Below are positions 6,785-13,323 of a stretch of DNA of 29,154 nucleotides, one piece after another (the stretch's first letter is position 1; the number at the start of each line of letters is the position of its first letter). Source of the stretch: a virus. The stretch covers positions 1 through 29,154 of IMG/VR virus record IMGVR_UViG_3300032177_000054, one strand, 5' to 3'. A model generated the notes under the pieces. That model saw only the letters and a list, made by a program, of their open reading frames with translations. It was not told the origin of the DNA and searched no databases. Made by a program: the position numbers and the translations under genes.

Positions 6785-7648
6785 ATGAAAAAGAAATTAC
6801 TGGTTACCGGCGGGAACGGGTTCATTGGTTCGCACTACGTGGACCTAGTAAAAGACAAATATGATGTTACGGTTTATGATCTCCCAGAAAACGACATTTT
6901 AGAATACGAAAAACTATGCCTATACATTAGCCGATGTGATATTGTTGTGCACTTTGCCGCGATTGCCGACCTATACGAAACAGCCAAGGACTACGAAAAA
7001 AACTTTAACGTAAATGTTACCGCAACTACTTGTATCGGCCGACTATGCCAAAGGATGAACAAAAAGCTCGTATATATTTCCACTTGCTGTGCATACGGAA
7101 ATAGCATGGACAAGGTCGAGAAAGAATTTTATACCAATCCCATGACAGACGAGCCATACGCCTGTAGCAAAGTCGCAGCCGAGTACATGCTTAGAGGTAT
7201 ACATGATCTTAAATACGCAATACTCAGGATAGGGACCGCTTATGGACCACGACAAAGGGAGACGCTTTTTACATATCGCGCTATTGACTATATCAAAAAA
7301 GGTAAAACAATCACAGTACATGGTGATGGCAAGCAAGACAGAAACCTTATTTATATTGCTGATCTCGTTGAAGGTATTAAGCTGGCTACTGACAAAATAA
7401 GCAGCATACAAGGCGAGATTATAAATCTATGCGGGAAGGAGCGAATATCGGCACTTGATACGATAGCCCACGCTGAACGGGTAACAGGGATTAAGGCTAA
7501 AGTTAAGCATGGGAAAGACCGTCAAGGCCAGATACGCCACGAAAACATATCAATTAAAAAAGCAAAAGAATTGCTAGGATGGGAGCCTAAAGCATCATTT
7601 AAAAAAGGCATGGACTTATCTCACAAAAATGATGAGAGGTTTAATTGA
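6785..7648 (+). CDS. NAD-dependent epimerase/dehydratase (extended SDR)
   Basis: This 287-aa protein has the Rossmann glycine motif TGGNGFIG (8-15), FAAIADL after the fourth strand, YISTCCAYG with the catalytic Ser/Thr, and the active-site Y-x3-K at Y125/K129 (YACSKVAAEY). The later RIGTAYGPRQ and GDGKQDRNLIYIADL stretches are typical of UDP-glucose 4-epimerase/dTDP-glucose dehydratase relatives. It probably epimerises or oxidises a nucleotide sugar. I chose ATG 6785, 4 nt after the previous stop, because the upstream part of the open frame lies inside the preceding gene. At 287 aa it is slightly shorter than usual (about 310-340). Confidence 0.9.
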   Translation: MKKKLLVTGGNGFIGSHYVDLVKDKYDVTVYDLPENDILEYEKLCLYISRCDIVVHFAAIADLYETAKDYEKNFNVNVTATTCIGRLCQRMNKKLVYISTCCAYGNSMDKVEKEFYTNPMTDEPYACSKVAAEYMLRGIHDLKYAILRIGTAYGPRQRETLFTYRAIDYIKKGKTITVHGDGKQDRNLIYIADLVEGIKLATDKISSIQGEIINLCGKERISALDTIAHAERVTGIKAKVKHGKDRQGQIRHENISIKKAKELLGWEPKASFKKGMDLSHKNDERFN

Positions 7649-7652
7649 TAAT

Positions 7653-7931
7653 ATGAAATATAATATCTTAATAGCGTTTTATCTATCAACATTTATTGCA
7701 CTGTTTGCGTTCGTTGGCTGTGAACTAAGCGAGTACAAAGAAAAGACTGGCGACGCTTATGCAAGCCGATACTATCGCTATGTAATACGCACAGAGATTA
7801 CGGTATATGAGTGCGACAATGTCTACGTGTCATCACAGTCAGAAAATAGTTTGTACTGTGAATGTTATCGCGATGATGGCACAAAAATCATTGTCAAGGG
7901 CAGCCACGCTATAGAGAGATATAACAGATAA
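7653..7931 (+). CDS. putative lipoprotein
   Basis: This 92-aa protein begins MKYNILIAFYLSTFIALFA, a signal sequence ending in a lipobox-like AFVGC, so Cys would be lipidated at about residue 23. The mature part is small, polar, with three further cysteines (YECDN, YCECYRD), beta-rich, and could sit on an envelope surface. I prefer ATG 7653, which follows GAGG at 7634-7637, over an in-frame ATG at 7629 that overlaps the epimerase. Small phage lipoproteins often block superinfection by binding receptors; that is inference here. Confidence 0.6.
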   Translation: MKYNILIAFYLSTFIALFAFVGCELSEYKEKTGDAYASRYYRYVIRTEITVYECDNVYVSSQSENSLYCECYRDDGTKIIVKGSHAIERYNR

Positions 7932-8236
7932 TGCAGACTTTATTTGCTTGCACACAAGAGGATTTTTTAAAACAGATTTATAGGATATCGTCCCAGAATT
8001 TAGTAAAACTGCTATATGAGATATACGAGCTGAAGCACGACAGAGGGCAGTTTTGGGATGAAAGCACAATGATGGATATTGAGCGAAAAGAAACAAAGAT
8101 AAATGCAGAGCTAATTCGCAGAGGGTATCTTGACAAAAAGGGATACGAAGAGTACTTTAGAATGATGAGAAAGCTAGGGAATGGTAAAAAGAAAGTGTTT
8201 ACGCATGGCGTTCCTGTTATAGGTAAAACAGAATGA
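7931..8236 (+). CDS. hypothetical helical protein in glycan cassette
   Basis: This 101-aa charged protein is mainly alpha-helical (DFLKQIYRISSQNLVKLLY, DESTMMDIERKETKINAELI) with a basic C-terminus ending GVPVIGKTE. No signal peptide, membrane segment or known motif was found. It starts at a TAATG overlap with the lipoprotein gene and ends in an ATGA overlap with the aldolase gene, so it is co-translated with them. It may be a small partner of one of these proteins; function unknown. Confidence 0.6.
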   Translation: MQTLFACTQEDFLKQIYRISSQNLVKLLYEIYELKHDRGQFWDESTMMDIERKETKINAELIRRGYLDKKGYEEYFRMMRKLGNGKKKVFTHGVPVIGKTE

Positions 8237-8937
8237 TAATAGCAGGTGACTGTTTATATACTGACTATCTTGATGAAGACAGAATAATACATAACGCCGA
8301 AGAATTAAAAGGCGTTGTTGATTATTTTAGATGCAAGATTTTTGGTGGCGGCACTAGGCCAGATAGATATATTGCAGGAATAGGAATAAATGGGATTGAA
8401 ACGCTATCATATATCGACAAAGAAATTATCCCATGCGGAACAGAGATACAAACATTATCTCAATACAAAATGTGTGATACATTATCTTATCACTGGATAG
8501 GCGCAAGGAATAGTCAAAACTACGGTTTTTTAAATGAGATATCATGCAGTAAAAAAGACGTTATGATTAAGCGTGGAGCCTCAATAACTATAGACGAGAC
8601 CATTGGATTATTTGATATTATGAAGCATATCAACAACAAAGAAGTGTATATTATAGAGCGTGGGATAAATACTTTTGATAGACTTGACGACTCGCGCTGG
8701 TCACCTGACCTTAAGGGAGTTATACGCATTAAGCACGAACGGCCAGATATATTTGATAGACTTATTATAGACTGCTCTCATAGCGTAGGACGCAAAGAAT
8801 ATGTAGCAGATACATACAAAGCGTTCAAGGCTATTGGCATAAAGCATTTTATGTTTGAGTGCACGATAGATGGATTCAGCAAGACTGATTATAGGCACAT
8901 GTTGAGCGCTAAAGAATTAAAGGAGTTACTGAAATGA
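8233..8937 (+). CDS. DAHP-synthase-like PEP aldolase with altered acceptor site
   Basis: This 234-aa protein follows the class I DAHP synthase (AroG/AroF type) barrel: IIAGDC at 2-7, WIGARNSQN (88-96), VMIKRG (110-115), YIIERGINTF (139-148), IIDCSHSVGRK (178-188), FMFECTID (206-213). The metal ligands are present (C7, H183, E209, D219), as are residues that hold PEP in the family (A91-R92, K113, R143, H183). However, the K-P-R-[ST] motif that binds erythrose 4-phosphate is replaced by GGGTRPD (38-44), GPCS is GDCL, and ERGIRTF is ERGINTF. It probably condenses PEP, or a close analogue, with a different aldehyde to make a ulosonic acid. There is no ACT or chorismate-mutase regulatory domain. 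An inactive homologue is the alternative. Confidence 0.8.
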   Translation: MIIAGDCLYTDYLDEDRIIHNAEELKGVVDYFRCKIFGGGTRPDRYIAGIGINGIETLSYIDKEIIPCGTEIQTLSQYKMCDTLSYHWIGARNSQNYGFLNEISCSKKDVMIKRGASITIDETIGLFDIMKHINNKEVYIIERGINTFDRLDDSRWSPDLKGVIRIKHERPDIFDRLIIDCSHSVGRKEYVADTYKAFKAIGIKHFMFECTIDGFSKTDYRHMLSAKELKELLK

Positions 8938-10238
8938 TTAGACTAGAAAATTGCCCGATTTGTGACACTGACGACTGGAAGAAGTTAGACTATCTCAGGG
9001 ACCTTGAAAGGTGGTACGACAATGACTACAGGGAAGAGGGCGAGCAGGTAGGGTTTAAAATATGCAAACATTGCGGTTTTGTAACGTATGACTACGTAGA
9101 AGTAGATAGGCTTCAAAAGTTGTATACGCAACTTAGACCGATGGTTCGGGCTGAAAATGTTGTCACGCAGCGCAGAAAGAATTTATATCACAACGAGATG
9201 ATATTTAACAAACTTGACTCACATTTTATGGATCGCAGAAAAAATAATTTGAGATGCCTCGACGTGGGATGTGCAACGGGAGAATTTCTGGACCTGTTAA
9301 AGTCATATAATATTTTCAACGAATACTATGGTACGGAATGGTCAAAGGGATTTGTCGGATATGCCAAGAACGAATTTGGATTTAAAATTACAGAAGAAAT
9401 AGATACATCTATCAAATACGACTTTATATCATACTATCACGTACTAGAGCATATCCAAAGCCCAGACAAAGAACTAGCGAAGATCAGAAACATTTTGAAT
9501 GACGACGGATTGCTATACATTGCAGTACCAACATGGTTTGTTGATATCGAAGAGCCGTCTGGTATGTCTTGCTTGGACTTTGAAGAGTATTTCCACCTTA
9601 ATCACGTTAATGTATTTAGTGAGATGTCTTTTTTAAATTTAATGCATAAATGCGGATTCGAAATAATCAAAACAGATAAAAAAATGTATGGGTATGCAGT
9701 TCTATGCAAAAAGACCGATGCAACATATAATGTTGTGATTGAATCATACGAAGAGAAAGTGTCGATGCTCGAGATAATCAAAACGGCAATGGACTTTGCC
9801 ATAAAGAATGACTTTGTTAATGCTATAAAAACATTCCCTAAATATCCTGAAGCGTATTGTTATCTAAGCGTTAATAAGGAAAACCAGAAAAGCCTTAAGG
9901 TTCAAGAGCAGTTGCTCGAAGGAGGCCTAAAGCACAGTCCGCTGAACAAAAAATTAAAAATCCAATTGGCTAAACTATATATACAGTGGGACGAAAATAC
10001 CGGAGACAATCGGTTTTATTCCAACAATATTAAAAAATCAGAACGGCTATGGAACGAATTGATGAAAGATTGCATTGCACTAGAGGAGCCACAGTACTAC
10101 CTAGGCATAATAAATGGCAACTATAAGGGCGAATACAAAAAAGCGATTGAGTGTTTTAAAGACGTTATGGAGGCGAATCCATTAAGATATGGCGAGATAT
10201 TAAACTTAATAGGGTACTATTCCAAGTTTTTGTCTTGA
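8934..10238 (+). CDS. zinc-ribbon SAM methyltransferase with TPR-like tail
   Basis: This is a 434-aa protein in three parts. Residues 1-50 form a zinc ribbon (C7-x2-C10, C44-x2-C47) of the kind preceding sugar C-methyltransferases (Methyltransf_13 type). Residues about 100-255 are a class I SAM methyltransferase: motif I LDVGCATGEF (109 onward), YYHVLEH (around H169-H173), and LLYIAVPTWF. The classical C-terminal Methyltransf_14 domain is not evident. Instead, residues about 270-434 are helical and TPR-like (EPQYYLGIINGNYKGEYKKAIECFKDVMEANP), perhaps for protein or glycan-complex binding. It probably methylates a nucleotide sugar or glycan. Its TGA overlaps the next TTGACA promoter. Confidence 0.85.
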   Translation: MIRLENCPICDTDDWKKLDYLRDLERWYDNDYREEGEQVGFKICKHCGFVTYDYVEVDRLQKLYTQLRPMVRAENVVTQRRKNLYHNEMIFNKLDSHFMDRRKNNLRCLDVGCATGEFLDLLKSYNIFNEYYGTEWSKGFVGYAKNEFGFKITEEIDTSIKYDFISYYHVLEHIQSPDKELAKIRNILNDDGLLYIAVPTWFVDIEEPSGMSCLDFEEYFHLNHVNVFSEMSFLNLMHKCGFEIIKTDKKMYGYAVLCKKTDATYNVVIESYEEKVSMLEIIKTAMDFAIKNDFVNAIKTFPKYPEAYCYLSVNKENQKSLKVQEQLLEGGLKHSPLNKKLKIQLAKLYIQWDENTGDNRFYSNNIKKSERLWNELMKDCIALEEPQYYLGIINGNYKGEYKKAIECFKDVMEANPLRYGEILNLIGYYSKFLS

Positions 10239-10263
10239 CAAATAAATCAGTATGTATTATTTT
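10235..10263 (+). promoter_or_regulatory. promoter of the head/tail operon
   Basis: TTGACA (10235-10240) overlaps the TGA stop of the methyltransferase gene, as at 4528. TATTTT at 10258-10263 lies 17 bp away; TATTAT at 10255-10260 is a better box but with a 14-bp spacer. The leader to the TTG at 10314 is AT-rich with no T-run hairpin. This promoter would let the structural genes be expressed separately from the cassette. Confidence 0.5.
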
Positions 10264-10276
10264 AAGTATATACTGA
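10247..10276 (+). promoter_or_regulatory. inverted repeat, possible operator
   Basis: TCAGTAT (10247-10253) and its exact complement ATACTGA (10270-10276) flank a 16-nt AT-rich centre that contains the presumed -10 box. The arms are 7 bp, and the position over a promoter suits a repressor or activator dimer. It has no U-tract, so it is not a terminator. Confidence 0.35.
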
Positions 10277-10313
10277 AATTATTAATAGCTTAAATACTTA
10301 AATGGTTAAATAA

Positions 10314-12632
10314 TTGAGACTAGGAAGTTTAGAACTAAAAAGATACAAAGCTCCTATTGTTGAATCAATGCCCGCTAGGCAAGGGGCTGAAACTTCTTAC
10401 GCTGACTCGACTTATTATGATAAGTATTCGTTAAAACCATATAATCCCGACTCGCTCTATCAAAAAAACTCTGGGTATGCAATACACGACCAGATGAGAG
10501 AGGATGACCAGATATCATCTGTGCTTGGGCTAAAGAAACTTATCACACTTAATGCTGACTATGATATCGAATGCGAGGATGATGATGTACGCAACTTTCT
10601 ATTTGATTGTTTCGATAAATATATTGATGGAACATTTAGGTCAAAGCTATACGAGATACTGTCGTGTATGGATTATGGCTTTAGCATCACAGAAAAAATA
10701 GCGTCAGTAATAGAAACAAAAGACGGGAACAGGATTGTATTTAACAAACTAAAGACACGCGCCCCGCACACGTTCGAAATACACACAGATGACTTTGGCA
10801 ATACTACCGAGATAATGCAGCATACCGGCAAAAAAGGCGACATATCACTAGACCCAAAAAAATTTATACTCTATAGCTATAATTCTGAATTTGATAATCC
10901 TTACGGAAAGACACTTTTTAACAAAGGTGTTTATCGCGCTTGGTGGTCAAAGGATGCTATTATTAAATTCTGGAATATGTACCTTGAACGATTTGGAATG
11001 CCGCTAACGGTAGGCACGATACCTAAGTCAGCCTCCACAGAGGACAAGGATAGATTTAAAACAGCCTTAGGATCAATACAATCGCGTACCGCACTCACTG
11101 TCCCTGAAGGATTTCTAGTAGACCTTAAAAAGGCTAGTGAAACGCCTGGGGAATTCGAAAAAGCAATTGATAAATATAATACGATGATGGCACGCTCAAT
11201 GCTTGTACCTGACCTACTTGGGTTCAGTGGGAGCGAGACTGGCGGCGGGTCGTTTGCTCTAGGTAAAGAGCAGTTTAACATCTTTTATACAGGCATTGAA
11301 TACGATAGACAGAATTTAGCAAATATCATCCAGCGAGAATTAGTTAATCCACTTGTATCGTGGAATTTTGGATCTAAGGTTGAGGCTTACTTTTGTTGGA
11401 AACAGGTTGATAGCGACAAGAAGCTAAACGACATGAAGCTTTGGATTGAAGCCGTTAAGACTGGCAAAGTGCCTGTTAAAGGCGATCACGTAAATTGGTT
11501 CCTGTCTGGAGTGGGCGCACCGGAAATAGATCAAGACGAACTAGACATTATCGACGATCAAAAAGACGCTATGAGAGAAAATCTTTCCGGTGTAGTTGGT
11601 GCAAATAATGCACAGGCTCAACCTGAAGGCGAAGCGCAAGACAAAACACAAGAAACGATAGAAGAAAACAAAGAACAAATACAAGAAAAAGAAGAGCCAG
11701 AGAAATCAGATGATAGCCAAGCCGAAAAGCAAATGTGCGAATGTGGGCATGAACATACCTATCAAGAGATAAACGACATAAGCCTTGACTCGCTTTCTCA
11801 ATACGAAAAGAAAGCTGATTTCTCAAAAATCATAAAAGAAACCGACAATATTGAAGCTAAATACAAAGAGCTTCTAGGAAACATATTTAAGACATCGATA
11901 AATGCCCTAGTTGACGAGATAAGAACCAGAAAAATAATAGAGAAAAAAAGAATCGACTCAATTAATAAGCTCAACCTTAAATATCAACCACAGATAAAAA
12001 AGATAGTTAAGGATATGATGAGCGAGTCCGTTGTGTTGGGCGAGACTACCGCGCCGATACCAAATAAGTACAAAAAGTACGACCTGGTTGATGTTACGTC
12101 ACAGCTTAACGACGATGATATAGCAACGTGGATTGATAACTACGCTTTTTATGTATCTGACATGGAGGCAGGATTTATACTAGGAAAAGTAAAGCCTATA
12201 CTTATGTCGGCGATACAGAAGGGCTTGGGAACGGCCGAAACAGTTAAGCTAATCAACGACGCTCTCATAGGATACGATATTAAAACTACAGAGACCGGCG
12301 GTAGTGCTCGCATAGATATTATAGTTAGGACAAACGTAAACAAGGCCTACAATCAGGCACTCGTAAAAGACTTTGCTCGAATACAAGAATACATACAAGC
12401 TTATCAGATCAGCGCGATAATGGATAAACGGACAAGCGCAACCTGCCAAGCATTAAATCACAAAATAATTAAAGCCAACCAACTTAGTTATTATACTCCG
12501 CCCTTCCACTTTCGATGCCGAACAACGCTAGTGCCAATATTCATAGACGAGGAACCGGTTGACTGGAATAGTCCCGAAGCGCAGCTTCCCGCGACAGATC
12601 AAGCAGAAGGAGGGTTTTTAGAGCTTAAATGA
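10314..12632 (+). CDS. portal protein (DUF935, Mu gp29-like) fused to MuF head-morphogenesis domain
   Basis: This 772-aa fusion has a DUF935 portal at residues 1 to about 420 (MREDDQISSVLGLKKLI early; PDLLGFSGSETGGGSFALGKEQF and LVNPLVSWNFG late). A low-complexity Glu/Gln/Lys linker (about 430-480) follows, with a Cys/His knot CECGHEH at C475-H481. The MuF (gp30/SPP1 gp7-like) domain ends the protein: RTNVNKAYNQAL (672 onward), DKRTSATCQALN (704 onward), FHFRCRTTLVP (731 onward). In Mu these are separate proteins. The portal is the DNA channel at the head vertex, and MuF is a minor head protein. The start is TTG with no clear ribosome site and an in-frame stop just upstream; the first ATG is codon 19. 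Confidence 0.9.
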   Translation: MRLGSLELKRYKAPIVESMPARQGAETSYADSTYYDKYSLKPYNPDSLYQKNSGYAIHDQMREDDQISSVLGLKKLITLNADYDIECEDDDVRNFLFDCFDKYIDGTFRSKLYEILSCMDYGFSITEKIASVIETKDGNRIVFNKLKTRAPHTFEIHTDDFGNTTEIMQHTGKKGDISLDPKKFILYSYNSEFDNPYGKTLFNKGVYRAWWSKDAIIKFWNMYLERFGMPLTVGTIPKSASTEDKDRFKTALGSIQSRTALTVPEGFLVDLKKASETPGEFEKAIDKYNTMMARSMLVPDLLGFSGSETGGGSFALGKEQFNIFYTGIEYDRQNLANIIQRELVNPLVSWNFGSKVEAYFCWKQVDSDKKLNDMKLWIEAVKTGKVPVKGDHVNWFLSGVGAPEIDQDELDIIDDQKDAMRENLSGVVGANNAQAQPEGEAQDKTQETIEENKEQIQEKEEPEKSDDSQAEKQMCECGHEHTYQEINDISLDSLSQYEKKADFSKIIKETDNIEAKYKELLGNIFKTSINALVDEIRTRKIIEKKRIDSINKLNLKYQPQIKKIVKDMMSESVVLGETTAPIPNKYKKYDLVDVTSQLNDDDIATWIDNYAFYVSDMEAGFILGKVKPILMSAIQKGLGTAETVKLINDALIGYDIKTTETGGSARIDIIVRTNVNKAYNQALVKDFARIQEYIQAYQISAIMDKRTSATCQALNHKIIKANQLSYYTPPFHFRCRTTLVPIFIDEEPVDWNSPEAQLPATDQAEGGFLELK

Positions 12633-12811
12633 ACAGCAAAATAAAAATATTTGGGAAGTGCATTGAGTTACCGTTTAAGATAACATTTAAAAGATTTATT
12701 ATTTTATTATTGCTTTTTTTAATGTGTGCACCTCTAGTATTTGTAAAACATTGTTACTGTGATTTTAACAAAAAAATACTAGAATACGAAAAACAAAACC
12801 TAAGAGGTTAA
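12629..12811 (+). CDS. small single-pass membrane protein
   Basis: This 60-aa protein starts at an ATGA overlap with the portal gene. A basic N-terminus precedes a hydrophobic segment (RFIILLLLFLMCAPLVFV, about residues 22-39) and then a short polar tail with two cysteines (KHCYCDFNKK). This is a type II-like anchor or an uncleaved signal sequence. Its position in the head operon is unexpected; it could be a membrane-acting moron or a lysis helper. Function unknown. Confidence 0.55.
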   Translation: MNSKIKIFGKCIELPFKITFKRFIILLLLFLMCAPLVFVKHCYCDFNKKILEYEKQNLRG

Positions 12812-12812
12812 A

Positions 12813-13322
12813 ATGTCTGGAAACGCCAAAGGACCTGCTGATACAATTAATATTCCAATTGAACATTTTAAAGTTCATAATGGACAAATGTTTTATCTTA
12901 GTTATACCTTCGCCGCCGTTGCGGATAGCGCGACCGTAGAAATGATAATGTTTACCGGAGACGAGCCGCCACACGTTGTGATAACCGCTACAAGTCCCGG
13001 AGCTGCAAGGATATCTATATTATCCAACCCAACTAGTACGGCAAACGGTACGACGTTGACATCGTACAACATGTGCCGTACTAGTACAAATGTTGCAGCC
13101 GCCATAATGACTTATGCCCCGACAAATGCAACAAGCACGACGATTATTGTAAACGATTATATTCCTGGCGGGAGCACTGTACAAACAAGAGTAGGCGCGT
13201 CAGCGAGACAAAATACTGAATGGATATTTAAGCCTAATTATAAATATTTAATACGATTTGAAAACCTAGCTAAGGCACAAGCCGATTATATGAACCTGGT
13301 TTTTGAATGGTACGAGGATTAA
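12813..13322 (+). CDS. putative virion surface/decoration protein
   Basis: This 169-aa protein is beta-rich, full of Thr, Ser and Ala, with no signal sequence. It has the N-terminal HNGQMFYLSYTF pattern and the C-terminal NTEWIFKPNYKYLIRFEN...FEWYED pattern seen in small phage proteins encoded in head modules. Those are suspected decoration or head-associated proteins; I cannot name a defined family. The GAGG site (aagaggttaaaATG) supports the start. Position between MuF and the protease supports a head role. Confidence 0.6.
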   Translation: MSGNAKGPADTINIPIEHFKVHNGQMFYLSYTFAAVADSATVEMIMFTGDEPPHVVITATSPGAARISILSNPTSTANGTTLTSYNMCRTSTNVAAAIMTYAPTNATSTTIIVNDYIPGGSTVQTRVGASARQNTEWIFKPNYKYLIRFENLAKAQADYMNLVFEWYED

Positions 13323-13323
13323 T

